The notes beneath the pieces were generated by a model, which saw nothing but the letters and a program-made list of their open reading frames with translations, was not told where the DNA came from and ran no database searches. 64,000 nucleotides of DNA from Asaia astilbis JCM 15831 (GTDB lineage: Bacteria > Pseudomonadota > Alphaproteobacteria > Acetobacterales > Acetobacteraceae): positions 62,001 through 126,000 of the forward strand of contig NZ_BAJT01000007.1 in assembly GCF_000613845.1 (NCBI RefSeq), written 5' to 3'. A program made the translations under genes and the position numbers. Position 1 is the stretch's first letter. Every line of letters starts with the position of its first letter. Positions 19,553 through 30,047 of the stretch are shown in pieces.

Positions 19553-20367
19553 GGTTTGTCCCCAAAACTATGCTCTGCGTCGGGGAATGCGCGCTGCCTT
19601 ACATCGTCTGCATAGGCCGCAAGGGCCTTGGCTGCGTCATCGGCCAGGGTGGCATAACGCTTGACGAATTTCGGCTTGAAGTCGGCGAACAGTCCTAACA
19701 TGTCGTCAATGACCAGGATCTGTCCGTCGCAATCCGGCCCGGCGCCGATACCGATGGTGGGGATTGCGAGGCATTCGGTAATGTCCTGGCCAAGGCTCCG
19801 GGGCAGTTTTTCCAGCACGATCGCAAAAGCGCCTGCCTCTTCCACCGCGCGGGCATCTTCCATGACACGTTGCGCATCCTCATTGCGCCCCTGCACCTTG
19901 TAGCCCCCCAGAACATTCACGGCCTGGGGAGTCAGCCCGATATGTCCCATGACAGGCACGCCGCGCGCGACCAGAAACGCGATGGTCTCTTTCATCTGCA
20001 CGCCGCCTTCGAGCTTAACCGCTGAAGCGCCCGTCTCAGCCAGAAGGCGCGAGGCATTGCGAAAGGCCTGAGCCGGACTTTCCTCATAGCTGCCAAAGGG
20101 CATATCCACGACACAGAGCGCCTTCTGGATTCCCCGCATGACGGCCTTCCCATGCAGGATCATCATCTCCATCGTCACGCCTAGTGTGGAGGGCAGGCCA
20201 TGCAGGACCATGCCCACGCTATCGCCCACCAGAACGATATCGCAGGCGGCGTCGGCGAGACGCGCGATCGGGGTGGTATAGGCTGTCAGGCAGACGAGGG
20301 GTGTCTGTCCCTTGCGTGCCAGAACAGAGGCCGGGGTCAGGGTCCGGATGGGGGTTGAAGCGCTCAT
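19549..20367 (-). CDS. panB: 3-methyl-2-oxobutanoate hydroxymethyltransferase
   Basis: Ketopantoate hydroxymethyltransferase: transfers a hydroxymethyl group from 5,10-methylene-THF to 2-oxoisovalerate. 272 residues from the ATG at 20367; the open frame extends far upstream without homology. Conserved stretches are [52 protein letters not shown] and [21 protein letters not shown]. It is translationally coupled to panC and divergent from ilvE, which uses the same 2-oxoisovalerate precursor pool. Confidence 0.97.
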   Translation of the reverse strand: MSASTPIRTLTPASVLARKGQTPLVCLTAYTTPIARLADAACDIVLVGDSVGMVLHGLPSTLGVTMEMMILHGKAVMRGIQKALCVVDMPFGSYEESPAQAFRNASRLLAETGASAVKLEGGVQMKETIAFLVARGVPVMGHIGLTPQAVNVLGGYKVQGRNEDAQRVMEDARAVEEAGAFAIVLEKLPRSLGQDITECLAIPTIGIGAGPDCDGQILVIDDMLGLFADFKPKFVKRYATLADDAAKALAAYADDVRQRAFPDAEHSFGDKP

Positions 20368-20550
20368 GGAGGCCCTTTCAAAGCAGTGCTGTCTGACACG
20401 CAACGCGCGAGGGCGAGGCGCAGGGTCCTCTCCCCGCAGGAGCGATCCTTTCACGATCCGGTCAGGCGCAGGTCGCGTTCTTCTCTCTCCCCGACAAAGG
20501 GTGTCAAGATGAGGCGAACTGGATAGAGTGTCACGACAATCGACCTGAAG

Positions 20551-21659
20551 ATGGAACAGAACATGGTTTCCGAGAGCGCCGCGCTGCAATTCACCATCGA
20601 GCCCACGAGCAATCCGACATTGGCGGATCATCGTGCAGAGCTGATCGCCAACCCGGCTTTCGGCCGGATTTTCACCGATCACATGGCGATTGTGAAATAC
20701 AGCGAGAACCGCGGCTGGCATGACGCCAGAATCACCGCTCGCAAACCGCTTTCTCTCGATCCCGCAGCGGCGGTTCTGCATTACGCACAGGAAATCTTCG
20801 AGGGCATGAAAGCCTATCGGACCGAGAGCGGCGGCATTGCCGCTTTTCGTCCGGAAGAGAATGCCAGACGTTTTCGTGCCTCGGCCGAGCGCATGGCGAT
20901 GGCCGATCTTCCGTCTGAGATTTTCATCAAGGCTGTCGATGAACTGGTCAAGATCGATCAGGATTGGGTTCCTGCCGGGGAAGGCAAAAGCCTTTATCTG
21001 CGCCCCTTCATGATCGCGACCGAGGTGTTTCTCGGTGTGAAGCCAGCCTCGGAATATCTGTTCATGGTCATTGCCTGCCCTGTGGGCGCGTATTTTGGCT
21101 CGGGTTGTGTCTCGGTCTGGGTTTCCGAGGATTACACGCGGGCAGCGCCGGGCGGCACGGGTGCGGCTAAATGCGGCGGCAATTATGCAGCCAGTCTCGT
21201 GGCTCAGCGTGATTCAAAAACGCATGGCTGCGATCAGGTGCTGTTTCTCGACAGCCGTGAACAGCGCTTCATCGAAGAAATGGGCGGCATGAATGTCATG
21301 TTCCTGCGAGATGACAACACGCTTGTCACGCCTCCGCTCACCGGAACCATTCTGCCGGGTATCACCCGCGATGCCATCTTGCAGCTCGCCAGGGATCGCG
21401 GCCTGAAGGTGGAGCAGACGCCGCTAGAAGTGGACGAGATCTTCGCTGGAGCCGCCTCGGGGCGGTACAAGGAGGCTTTCGCCTGCGGCACCGCTGCCGT
21501 CATCAGCCGATCGGGGTTCTGCGCCGTAACGGGGGTGAGGCTGTCTTCGGAGATGGCAAGACACCCGGAGAGGTGTCGACCGGCCTCAAGAAAGCCCTGA
21601 CGGACATTCAGGCGGGTAAGACGAATGATGCCCATGGCTGGATTCATCCGATCGTCTGA
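20551..21659 (+). CDS. ilvE: Branched-chain amino acid aminotransferase (frameshifted near 3' end)
   Basis: PLP fold-type IV aminotransferase interconverting Leu/Ile/Val and their 2-oxo acids. The frame matches the 360-residue class ([56 protein letters not shown] with the PLP lysine, [23 protein letters not shown]). It then loses homology near 21520. The next frame resumes with [32 protein letters not shown] and ends at 21659. The gene is essential for branched-chain synthesis and otherwise perfectly conserved, so a sequencing error is the simplest explanation. The start at 20551 is the first Met; another at 20563 is possible. Confidence 0.93.
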
Positions 21660-21733
21660 CGCTTGTCCCCTCTCCAGTCCGGATCGGTCCCGGCCGTCTC
21701 TCGACAGGGCGGCCCGGGAAAGATTCTGCTGGG

Positions 21734-22045
21734 TCAGTAGTTCTCGTCGATTGCTTCAGGCGGCGGGCTGCGCCTTTCCGGCTCGACCGTACGGCTCATG
21801 GCCGCCACTTCTTCATCGTTTGAGGCAGGAGTGGGGGTAAATCCCGGGTGTTCGCTCCGACGTTCGAGTAGGACACTCTCAAGAGCGGACGGGTCTGCGG
21901 CCTCAGCCTGTCGGAAAAGCTGTTCTGCCTTTTCCTGATCGCCCTCTTCTTCAGCGCGCAGAGCAGCCTCGGCGAGAGCCCGGGCGCTGTGATGCTTGTT
22001 GTCTTCCCCGTCAAAAGCTGGGGTTTCAAAGTGATCGTTGGCCAT
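21734..22045 (-). CDS. Small acidic hypothetical protein
   Basis: 103 residues from the ATG at 22045, which has a strong AGGAGAGG Shine-Dalgarno sequence; the upstream in-frame Met at 22075 lacks one. Composition is strongly acidic and charged with no hydrophobic segment. A central alanine/glutamate-rich part (ARALAEAALRAEEEGDQEKAEQLFRQAEAADPSAL) looks like one tetratricopeptide-type helix-turn-helix. The C-terminus is proline/glutamate-rich and probably disordered. Function unknown; it is probably a cytoplasmic protein. Confidence 0.65.
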   Translation of the reverse strand: MANDHFETPAFDGEDNKHHSARALAEAALRAEEEGDQEKAEQLFRQAEAADPSALESVLLERRSEHPGFTPTPASNDEEVAAMSRTVEPERRSPPPEAIDENY

Positions 22046-22157
22046 GATGCCTCTCCTTGTCATCAGGCAAAACACCTCCGACGCAGCCCGGTTCGTTTTT
22101 GTGGACCTGTGCGCTCCTGTACTTTATGAGCGGGGCTTTCGTGCAGTCATGACGTGA

Positions 22158-23063
22158 ATGGATAGAATGGAAGCGGTCAGATCCGCAGCGCAGAATGTCC
22201 GATGGCAAGAAAAACGGGATGCGCTCGTCCAGGCAATATGGGCGGCTCATGACGGATCTGCGCCGCTGGTCATGGGGATCGTCAACGCCACGCCTGACTC
22301 GTTTTCCGATGGAGGGCGCTACGATCGACCAGATGCGGCCATCGCACAGGCCCGCCGACTGAGTGCGGAAGGGGCTGCCCTGATCGATATCGGGGGAGAG
22401 TCGACCCGTCCCGGTGCTGAATTTGTCTCTGTCTCTGAGGAAATCGCGCGCACGCGTCCGGTTTTTCAGGCGTTGCAGGACGAGGCCGCGTTTCTCTCGA
22501 TCGACACCTATAAAGCCAGCGTCGCGCGCGAGGCGGTTCAGGCCGGGGCCGTCATGGTCAATGATGTCTGGGGCATGCAGCGTGATGCCGCCATGGCTGA
22601 CACGCTGGCAGAGACCGGAGCTGTCGCCGTCCTGATGCACAACCGTGACACGATCGACCCCGCGCTCGATTTACACGCGGCGTTTCGCCGCTGGTTCGAC
22701 GCAGTGCTCGGTCAGGCTGAGCGGGCGGGGATCAGTCGGGATCGGATCGTGCTGGACCCGGGAATTGGTTTCGGCAAGACAGATCCGCAAAATCTGGAGA
22801 GCATCCGGCTCATCGCGGCGCTCAGAGCAGAGTATCGTTTGCCGGTGTTGCTTGGCCTGTCGCGCAAATCGCTTTTCGGCCGTCTTCTCGGTCGGCAGAT
22901 CGAAGACCGTCTGGCAGGAACACTGGCCTCCAATCTGTATGGCGTGCGACAGGGAGCCGCTGTCTTGCGTGTTCACGATGTCAGTCAGCATGTCGATGCG
23001 GTGAAAATGACAGCGTGGCTTCACACGTCTGCCTCGCAACAGGAAAGTGCTCTGCCTGCATGA
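22158..23063 (+). CDS. folP: Dihydropteroate synthase
   Basis: Condenses p-aminobenzoate with dihydropterin pyrophosphate; the target of sulfonamides. The TIM-barrel signatures are intact: MGIVNATPDSFSDGG, DIGGESTRPGAE, FLSIDTYKASVA, NDVWGMQRD, DPGIGFGKT, LGLSRKS and the C-terminal LRVHDV. 301 residues, slightly long at the N-terminus. Its stop overlaps the folB-folK start (ATGA), heading a folP-folBK-folE operon. Confidence 0.96.
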   Translation: MDRMEAVRSAAQNVRWQEKRDALVQAIWAAHDGSAPLVMGIVNATPDSFSDGGRYDRPDAAIAQARRLSAEGAALIDIGGESTRPGAEFVSVSEEIARTRPVFQALQDEAAFLSIDTYKASVAREAVQAGAVMVNDVWGMQRDAAMADTLAETGAVAVLMHNRDTIDPALDLHAAFRRWFDAVLGQAERAGISRDRIVLDPGIGFGKTDPQNLESIRLIAALRAEYRLPVLLGLSRKSLFGRLLGRQIEDRLAGTLASNLYGVRQGAAVLRVHDVSQHVDAVKMTAWLHTSASQQESALPA

Positions 23064-23938
23064 CACAGTCGATTATCCGCCTTGAAGGGCTGACGGTTTT
23101 CGGGCGCCATGGCGTGCTCCCCGAAGAAACCCGGCTCGGGCAGAAATTCGTGATCGATCTCGTGGCAACCGTGGATACCGAGGGCGCGACACGAGACGAT
23201 GATTATCAGCAGGCTGTCTGTTACGCCGCTCTCTGCGACCGGATGGTGACGCTGACGGCGGGTGAGCCGGTGCAGCTTATCGAGACGCTGGCCGATCGGA
23301 TTGCCCGCGATCTTCTTGCGCATTTTCCGACGCTCGCCCATGTGACGGTGCGCGTCAGCAAACCGGGCGCACCGATTGCTCATCCCTTCGGGATGGTCAG
23401 TGTCGAGACGTCGAAGGCGCGCCTTCTGCCGGTCGGGTTCTCACTCGGCTGCAATATGGGCGATCGTGCGTCCGCTTTGAATTTGGCGGTTACCTGGCTT
23501 GGCCTGATACCGGGTCTGACCCTTGAGGCAGTCTCCGGGCTTTACCGCACCGCGCCATGGGGCGTCGTCGAGCAACCTGACTTCTATAATCTGTGTGCCA
23601 CAGGCCGGACCAGCCTCGATCCCATGACCTTGCTGCGCCATTGCAAGGAGATCGAGACCCGTCTCGGACGTGTGCCCTCCGTGCGCTGGGGGCAGAGGGC
23701 GATGGATGTCGATCTGCTCTATCTGGGCACGCAGGAAGTAAAAAACACCGTTCTGAGTTTGCCGCATCCGGGCATCGCCCAGCGCGCTTTTGTACTCGTT
23801 CCTCTTGCGGAAATTGCATCGGAACAGAAAATCAGTGGACTTTCCGTTTCGGACATGTTGGACAGGCTCCCCCGCGAGGCTAATGACGTTGTCCCCTGCG
23901 CGGAAGACCCGTCTTGCATTGCCGAGGACCAGAAATGA
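23060..23938 (+). CDS. Fused dihydroneopterin aldolase / HPPK
   Basis: Two consecutive folate enzymes in one 292-residue chain. Residues 1-125 are dihydroneopterin aldolase (Fol[48 protein letters not shown]). Residues 130-290 are 6-hydroxymethyl-dihydropterin pyrophosphokinase (Fol[65 protein letters not shown]). The start is set by the four-base overlap with folP, and the stop overlaps folE in the same way. No frameshift is needed to join the domains, so the fusion appears genuine. It would channel dihydroneopterin to the pyrophosphate used by FolP. Confidence 0.93.
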   Translation: MTQSIIRLEGLTVFGRHGVLPEETRLGQKFVIDLVATVDTEGATRDDDYQQAVCYAALCDRMVTLTAGEPVQLIETLADRIARDLLAHFPTLAHVTVRVSKPGAPIAHPFGMVSVETSKARLLPVGFSLGCNMGDRASALNLAVTWLGLIPGLTLEAVSGLYRTAPWGVVEQPDFYNLCATGRTSLDPMTLLRHCKEIETRLGRVPSVRWGQRAMDVDLLYLGTQEVKNTVLSLPHPGIAQRAFVLVPLAEIASEQKISGLSVSDMLDRLPREANDVVPCAEDPSCIAEDQK

Positions 23939-24591
23939 CCAATCCGACTGCCGATCTCGTGGCGCTGGATGCCGCCCGCCACAAGGGGCAGGGTGGGGAG
24001 CGCCCCATATCACCGATTGCAAAACCCGAAGACGCCCAGATGCGTATCGCTGGAGCCGTGCGCGAGATCCTCGAAGCGCTGGGCGAGGACCCCAATCGTG
24101 AAGGGCTGTTCGAGACGCCCGATCGCGTCGCACGCATGTATCTCGACGTGCTGGGCGGCCTGCATGAAGATCCGCGGGATCATCTGCACAAGCAGTTTCT
24201 GGCCGATCAGCATGAAGGGGCCGTGATCGTTCGCGATATCGGATTCCACTCGATGTGCGAACATCATCTCCTGCCGTTTTTTGGCAAGGCTCATGTGGCT
24301 TATTTGCCAGAGGGCGGTCGTCTGACGGGGCTCAGCAAAATTGCACGTACTGTCAATGTGTTGGCACGCCGTCCTCAGCTGCAGGAGCGCCTGACAGACC
24401 AGATTGCCGCGTCGATCATCGAAGTGCTCGAACCCAAGGCGGTTATGGTGCTGGTCGAGGCCGAACATATGTGTATGGCTATGCGTGGGATACGCAATGT
24501 CGGCAGTCGTACGGTGACGACGGTCGTGCGCGGTACCTGGCAGCGTGATGCTGCCTCGCGTGCAGAGATTATGTCGCTTCTCAAGGGATAA
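23935..24591 (+). CDS. folE: GTP cyclohydrolase I
   Basis: First enzyme of pterin/folate synthesis, converting GTP to dihydroneopterin triphosphate; the product may also feed queuosine synthesis (queD, 33 kb). 218 residues with [19 protein letters not shown], the zinc and catalytic motif [42 protein letters not shown] and the second zinc-ligand region [12 protein letters not shown]. The ATG overlaps the folBK stop. It is the last gene of the fol operon. Confidence 0.97.
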   Translation: MTNPTADLVALDAARHKGQGGERPISPIAKPEDAQMRIAGAVREILEALGEDPNREGLFETPDRVARMYLDVLGGLHEDPRDHLHKQFLADQHEGAVIVRDIGFHSMCEHHLLPFFGKAHVAYLPEGGRLTGLSKIARTVNVLARRPQLQERLTDQIAASIIEVLEPKAVMVLVEAEHMCMAMRGIRNVGSRTVTTVVRGTWQRDAASRAEIMSLLKG

Positions 24592-24658
24592 GCCTCACGC
24601 TGCTGTGGCTTGACGCGTGGGCGCAGACCTCTCTTCATGATTGATTGGAAGAGAGAAC

Positions 24659-25838
24659 ATGAAAACGCGTCTGGCCCTCTACACCCTGATGATGTCCCTC
24701 TCGCTTGCAGCATTCTGTCCCGGTTCGGGACGCGCTGCAGATGAGAAGGATGACACCCCGGACCTCGGCGCAGCACTGGTCGATGACAGCATCGATGAAG
24801 GGTATCGGCCGAGCGGCAATGTCGTGGTCATAGGCCGGTTCTGGGATGCGCAGCCTTCGGGCATTGCTATTTTATGCGATCACCGTCTTGTCCTTGGTTT
24901 TCCGCGTAGCCTGCACGATCATGACGGGCCAAGACTGGCGCTGTTCGATCATGGAAAACTGACCCCTTTTCCCAATGCCGAGAGCCAGGGACGTTTTGTT
25001 TCGCCGCTCGGGATGACGGTCGATGCCAGTGGGCAGCTCTGGGTTCTGGATGAGGGGATCCTTGCGGATAAAGGCACGGTGCCGGGAGCAGCGCGTCTGA
25101 TTCACATCGATCCGGTGCGCGCACGGATCGTCGAGGAGATCCCCCTGGCCGCGCCGGCTCTTCGTTCTGACAGCCATCCGAATGATGTCCGTATCGACCT
25201 GACCCATGGCGACCGCGGCGTTGCGTTTATCACCGATTCCTCTCTGACTGTGCATCCAGCCCTGATTGTGGTCGATATCGCGACTGGGGTGCAGCGCCGC
25301 ATTCTGGCCGATACAGGACCGGTCATGCCGCGCCACGGGTTTCTCGCAGTGCTTGATGGCAAGGCGTCTCGCTATAATCCTGACAAGCCGACCATGGCGC
25401 AGGCGGGGGGCTAATGGGATCGGACTGAGCGCCGATCAGCAGACACTTTTCTGGCAGCCTTTGACGAGCCGTGAGCTTTATTCAGCACCGACGGCAGTAT
25501 TGGCAGATCCGAAGGCATCCGAGACGGAAATCGAATTTAGCGTGAAAGATGAGGGCGAGGCAGGAATGGGCGATGGGATGGCCACCGCGCCAGATGGTCG
25601 TCTGTTCCTGACCGATATCGAACGTCATGCCATTCTCGAGCGCGCATCCGATGGGACGATTTCGGTCGTCGCGCATGATCCTCGTCTGATCGCCCCTGAC
25701 GGTCTCGCTTATCGCGACCACATGCTCTACGGCACGATTGGCCAATGGTCGCGTCAGCCCGCCTTTCATGGCGGGCATGATCAACAAAAGCGTCCGTGGC
25801 TGTTGGTCAAAATATGCGTGCCGCTCTCTGCGCCCTGA
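24659..25838 (+). CDS. Major royal jelly / Yellow-like secreted protein (frameshifted)
   Basis: About 392 residues when joined. The N-terminal signal peptide (MKTRLALYTLMMSLSLAAFCPGSGRAA) is followed by a six-bladed beta-propeller of the MRJP/Yellow type: GRFVSPLGMTVDASGQLWVLDEG, HPNDVRIDLTHGDRGVAFITDS, ANGIGLSADQQTLFWQPLTSRELY, and LIAPDGLAYRDHMLYGT near the end. The frame breaks in a G6 run at 25407-25412; adding one base restores the reading into the second piece. AGAG before the ATG and the signal peptide fix the start at 24659. Related bacterial proteins are periplasmic or secreted with unknown ligand; the insect members bind amines or lipids. Confidence 0.8.
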
Positions 25839-25877
25839 GGGTGAGCCGGGGGCGGAGTGTCAACAGAAACCGGGCGT

Positions 25878-26614
25878 TTAACTATCGGCGTTGAGCGATA
25901 ACGACGCCTCGGAAACGCGACTATCCTGCATCAAGGTCGAGATTAATGTCTCCAGAGGTTCCGATCCATTGGAGGAAACCATGAGGCTGACGCAGATGGC
26001 GGCCTGCTCCTCCTCTTCCTCACTCAGGGAAAGCCTGCCGATCGTGTAATCGGCGTCCTCCAGCCTTGCCTTGAGCAGCTGGGTCATTTCCTGAACCGAT
26101 TGACGGCAGGTCAGGACGCGCAGGGCGTAACCGGCTTCCATCGATTTCTGCTGAAGCGGAATGCGGTCAATAGCCCGCACGATGGGCCTGAGCAGAGTGT
26201 TCCCGGCAATGATGAAAAAGGTCAGTAAAATGCCTTCGGCCAGCATGTCACTTCCGACACAGGCGCCGACGGCAGCAGAACACCACAGCGTCGCCGCCGT
26301 GTTCATACCGCGGACTGTTGCCCCTTCCTTGATGATGGCGCCAGCCCGATGAAGCCAATCCCCGAGACAACATAGGCGATGACGCGCAGTGACTCGACGT
26401 CGCCCGCGAGTCTCTGTGCGAGATCGACGAAAGCCGCGCCTCCAAGCGCGACCAGGGCATTTGTACGTACGCCGGCCGTACGCTGCCGATATTGTCTTTC
26501 AGCTCCGATCAGCGTGCCAAAAATGAAGGCACTCAACAGGCTGATACTGGAATCCCCGAACGAGCTGAGGTCGAAAGTGTCAATGAACCGCACGGGAGCT
26601 CCTGATTTCAGCAA
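25878..26614 (-). CDS. MgtC/SapB-family inner-membrane protein (frameshifted)
   Basis: The N-terminal membrane part shows the family pattern LLSAFIFGTLIGAERQYRQRTAGVRTNALVALGGAAF and VVSGIGFIG. After a break at about 26338 (a G-run short by one base) the next frame continues AGAIIKEGATVRGMNTAATLW, the most conserved MgtC motif. A cytoplasmic C-terminal domain of about 85 residues follows (ALRVLTCRQSVQEMTQLL). MgtC proteins modulate the F1Fo ATP synthase and help survival at low magnesium or inside hosts. The gene stands alone, convergent with the Yellow-like gene. Confidence 0.87.
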
Positions 26615-26792
26615 GTGAGCGGACTGAATTTCGTTAGACGGGTTTTCGGAACTTAGCCATGGGGGCGACAGATGAAATCGACCTGAGGGAAGAGTGTTTG
26701 CAATAAAAAATCACGTGAAAGTGAGGTGGTTTATAGGTCACATGGCCGCCAAGAAGACAGGAGATCACTCCAGCTGATGTTTGGGACTTAAA

Positions 26793-28322
26793 ATGACGAA
26801 GACCCGCTCGGGCTTTTTCTGGGCTTGGCCCACGATTTTCCCGTTCATGTTCAATGGGCGTGAAGGTGGCGCAAGCCTCCCCCTTATCACTCCTTGCTGC
26901 ATTATACTTGCCTCTGCGACGTTTTTTGCTCCGTTCAGCAGTGCGGGCGCAGTCACTCCTCAAACAACGGGAGAGAGCACCGACACCCCTCAGCAGACCT
27001 CTCAGCAGACGAGCAAACGGGTGCATCTGCCGCGGCGCGGCATGGGGCCGCAGGCGCGTGGTGTTCGCCGTCCGGAGCCGCCCCAACCGGAAGTTCCAAA
27101 AGAGACGCCCAATACATTCTGGAGCGGCCTGAAAACCCATATGACGGTCGAAGCGGGGATTGCGGCCAATCCCTGGACCAAATCGGCACGCAATTTCGGC
27201 CAGTTCTATCTCGATCGAGCGAATACCGTGACGCTCAATCAAATTCTGGGTTCGGTCTCTCGTGATGTGGCTGATATCGGAGGAGGGTATGGCCTTGGGT
27301 TTGTTGCTGAAGCGATGTACGGATCTGACTCGCGTTTTGACGGAACGCTTGGGATGGGCGATCGCGCCCTGAGCGGAATGTATCAATGGGCGCCGACGCA
27401 GGCACATATCGATCTGCACACGCCCTGGATTTTCAAAAAGGGAATCGATTTCCAGATCGGTCAGTCTTACGGGCTCATGGGGTCCGAAGGGACTGGTGCG
27501 CTGACACGCCCGTTTTACAGCTTCGATTATTCATCAGATTTCATTGTGCCGTTTCAAACGGTGGGGATTATCGCGACCGCGCATGTGAATTCCGATCTGG
27601 ACGTCATCACAGGAATCGATGCCGGAAATTCCACAACCTTCGGGAGAGCGCGCAATAACAAACGGCCCTCAGGCTATCTTGGCGTGGCGTTTGCTCACCT
27701 CATGGATGGGCGGTTGGAAGGGCACGTGATCGGGCGCGTCGGTCCTCAGGGCCATGATGGGGATCCGAGGATTTCCCCCGAAGGCTGGGCGAGTGCGGGT
27801 ATCGGCTCGGCTGCTGTGCATCGCATGCAGTATAATGCAGATCTGCTGCTGACATATCACGCCAGCAAGACCTTGGCGTTCATGTTCGATGGCATCTATC
27901 TGCATGATGAAGTGCCCAATGACGATCTTTACGGTGCGACGGCCTATCTCGCCTGGGATATCAATCCGGAGCTTCAGTTCAACGCACGCGCCGAGGTGTT
28001 CAGAGACAATACCGGTGTGATGATCACGTCTTATCCGGGAACGACAGCCTATAGTAAGCAGATGCGGAACCTGCCATATCCGTTTTACGCGGCGCCTCCG
28101 ACGACCTATGGAGACCTGACAGTCGGTGTTCGTTACATGCCGGGCTTCGTCAATCGTCATCTGCCTTTGGGCCAGTTCAGCATTCGGCCTGAGTTGCGTG
28201 TGGATCAGAGCCTGAACGGAACCCATCCTTTCAATCGCGAGGCGTCCTTGCCCGATCCTGTTGTTCGCAACGGGGATTCGACCATGTTCTGGTTCTCATG
28301 CGATGTGATCTGGAGCTTCTGA
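26793..28322 (+). CDS. Outer-membrane beta-barrel porin (BBP2/OmpL-like)
   Basis: About 509 residues. A hydrophobic export segment ([25 protein letters not shown]) is preceded by an unusually long charged N-terminus, so the true start may be the Met near 26847. A Pro/Gln-rich linker follows, then a barrel with alternating aromatic strands, the porin-2 hallmark [11 protein letters not shown], the middle segment [35 protein letters not shown], and a terminal strand ending in Phe ([11 protein letters not shown]). It probably forms a small-molecule pore in the outer membrane; the substrate is unknown. It converges with the SDR gene, sharing a small hairpin. Confidence 0.75.
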   Translation: MTKTRSGFFWAWPTIFPFMFNGREGGASLPLITPCCIILASATFFAPFSSAGAVTPQTTGESTDTPQQTSQQTSKRVHLPRRGMGPQARGVRRPEPPQPEVPKETPNTFWSGLKTHMTVEAGIAANPWTKSARNFGQFYLDRANTVTLNQILGSVSRDVADIGGGYGLGFVAEAMYGSDSRFDGTLGMGDRALSGMYQWAPTQAHIDLHTPWIFKKGIDFQIGQSYGLMGSEGTGALTRPFYSFDYSSDFIVPFQTVGIIATAHVNSDLDVITGIDAGNSTTFGRARNNKRPSGYLGVAFAHLMDGRLEGHVIGRVGPQGHDGDPRISPEGWASAGIGSAAVHRMQYNADLLLTYHASKTLAFMFDGIYLHDEVPNDDLYGATAYLAWDINPELQFNARAEVFRDNTGVMITSYPGTTAYSKQMRNLPYPFYAAPPTTYGDLTVGVRYMPGFVNRHLPLGQFSIRPELRVDQSLNGTHPFNREASLPDPVVRNGDSTMFWFSCDVIWSF

Positions 28323-28341
28323 CAGGCTTGTGACTTGTCAG
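28319..28341. terminator. Hairpin between convergent porin and SDR genes
   Basis: CTGACA and TGTCAG form perfect 6-bp arms around an 11-base loop, overlapping the porin stop. No T-run follows, so it is a weak terminator candidate. Confidence 0.35.
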
Positions 28342-28343
28342 GA

Positions 28344-29118
28344 TCAGGCTGAGCGGCCGATCCGGCCAGCAGCCCACCCTCAATCGAGAGCTCAGAGCCC
28401 GTTACATAGCGCGCTTCGTCTGAGGCCAGCATGACGCAGAGTGCGGCGACTTCCTCTATCGTGCCAAAGCGCTTGAGCGGTGTATCGGCGACGAGCGCTT
28501 CCATGCGCCTGTCTCGATCAGGCCCGTCACCCAGCATGGCGTCCCATAAGGGAGTGAGGATTGCTGCCGGATGTACCGAGTTACAGCGTATGGTCCATCC
28601 TTTCTGGGCAGCGTAGAGCGCGACTGTCTTGGTATGATTGCGTATCGCGGCTTTCGATGAAGCATAGGCCGCTGCACCGGGAATTCCGACGAGGCCTGAG
28701 CGCGAGGAGATATTGATGATCGACCCCGTTCCACGCTTGCCCATGCAGCGTAGCGCGTAACGACAGCCAAGAAATGTGCCGTCGAGATTTGTGCGATGCA
28801 CGTCATGCCAGTCCCGTAGGGAGACATGTTCCGGATCGTGAGGCGCTGTCCCGTTCTCAAAACCGGTTATCCCCGCATTATTGATGAGAATGTCCGGCGT
28901 CGGGCATAGCTTTTCCAGCATCTCCCAATCGTCTTCGGTGCGTACATCGAGTCGAACGAACCGGGAGGATAGGCCTCTGCTTCGCGCGACCCTGCTTCGA
29001 CATCGATGTCGGTCAAAACGACTTCGCAGCCTTCTTGGACAAAATGCTTGGCAAGGCCCAGTCCTATGCCGCGTGCGGCTCCGGTGATGATGGCGCGTTT
29101 GTTCTTGAGGCGGCTCAT
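28344..29118 (-). CDS. Short-chain dehydrogenase/reductase (frameshifted)
   Basis: Classical SDR of about 258 residues in pieces. The first carries the cofactor loop [16 protein letters not shown] and TDIDVEAG up to about 28970. The second carries [23 protein letters not shown]-type sequence, catalytic AAYASSKAA and [13 protein letters not shown]. The open frame of the second piece runs on into the antisense of the porin gene (to 28205). One base of shift after GGLLAG gives a typical SDR ending (RIGRSA, stop at 28344), which I prefer. The substrate is unknown. It is divergent from the conserved hypothetical gene at 29235. Confidence 0.75.
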
Positions 29119-29234
29119 ATTTTCGTTCCGGTTTTTGGGAAATTTTTACGCTTATCAGGGAGGTGCGCAAGCCGGTCTGTGCCTTCCTCGGGTCGAGATT
29201 AGTGTAGGCTGACGCGTCAGCCGGGAAGAGCGTG

Positions 29235-29828
29235 ATGGACGTGAAGCCCGTTTTTTTGCCAATCGACTTTCAGGAACGTCACGCCCGGCTCGTTAAGGCT
29301 GGTCCTAAAGCGTGCCTTGATGCTGTCGAAGCATTCAGAAGCGACGATGACGTAGTGGTTCGTCTTTGTTTGGCCCTGCGTGACTTGCCGGGACGTCTGA
29401 TACGGGGACAGACTGCGCATCGTTTCAGTATGGAGAGTTTCACGCCTCTGGGACGCGTAGGGGACAGCGTGGTCCGCTATGGTCTGGTCGGCGCGTTTTG
29501 GCGTTGGGACTATGGCCTTGCACCTGATTGCCGAGATGCGACCCGGTTTTGGGAAGAGTCAGGCGCAGCGTGTCGCCTGTTGCTGACTTTTGAGACTGTA
29601 CCCGTGACGCACGAACTGACCAGACTGGTGAGGCGCACCATGGTTTCGTGCCCGCATGGGCCAGATCGCCGCCGCATGGCGTCCTACTGGCATGCAATCC
29701 GTCCGGTGAGTGGTTTAATCAGGCGGCGAATCCTCGCCCAGCTCGCTGCTCGTGCCGAGGGTCTAGACCGGGGATCTAACTCCGTTCCTAGAGACGGGGA
29801 TAATAAGGGCATCCCAGTAATACTTTAG
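29235..29828 (+). CDS. Conserved hypothetical protein
   Basis: 197 residues, no signal peptide. Mixed alpha/beta sequence with an aromatic centre ([21 protein letters not shown]), a strand [21 protein letters not shown], and a basic tail [20 protein letters not shown]. The tail resembles the closing helix of small conserved uncharacterised proteins whose C-terminus reads YW..I.P.S.LIRR. An SRPBCC-like fold is possible but unproven. The ATG at 29235 is chosen over the GTG just before it because GGGAAGAG precedes it. Confidence 0.55.
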   Translation: MDVKPVFLPIDFQERHARLVKAGPKACLDAVEAFRSDDDVVVRLCLALRDLPGRLIRGQTAHRFSMESFTPLGRVGDSVVRYGLVGAFWRWDYGLAPDCRDATRFWEESGAACRLLLTFETVPVTHELTRLVRRTMVSCPHGPDRRRMASYWHAIRPVSGLIRRRILAQLAARAEGLDRGSNSVPRDGDNKGIPVIL

Positions 29829-29895
29829 AAACTAATTTTTGTATTAGGGGCGTTGGTCGCTGCTGCGATCCAGAGTCGGTTCATTGCGCGACTTA

Positions 29896-29925
29896 GTTCA
29901 TAAAAAAAACAATGAACTCTTTTAT
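29896..29925 (+). terminator. Weak intrinsic terminator
   Basis: AGTTCAT and ATGAACT arms around an A-rich loop, followed by CTTTTATT. It lies 68 bp after the hypothetical gene and upstream of the Hint protein. Confidence 0.4.
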
Positions 29926-30047
29926 TCCCGTGCGTTTAAAGATTGTTGAGAGTAAACTTTTCGTGTATCACACCGTCGTGATATTTATCGATGTCTCTTT
30001 TTAAAAATAAAAAACATCGAGAAAAGTAAAAAACAAACTTTTCCGTA

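Noticed and set aside
28205-28343. C-terminal extension of the SDR into the porin gene
   Set aside because: Antisense to the last conserved porin strands; a one-base shift gives a typical SDR end at 28344.
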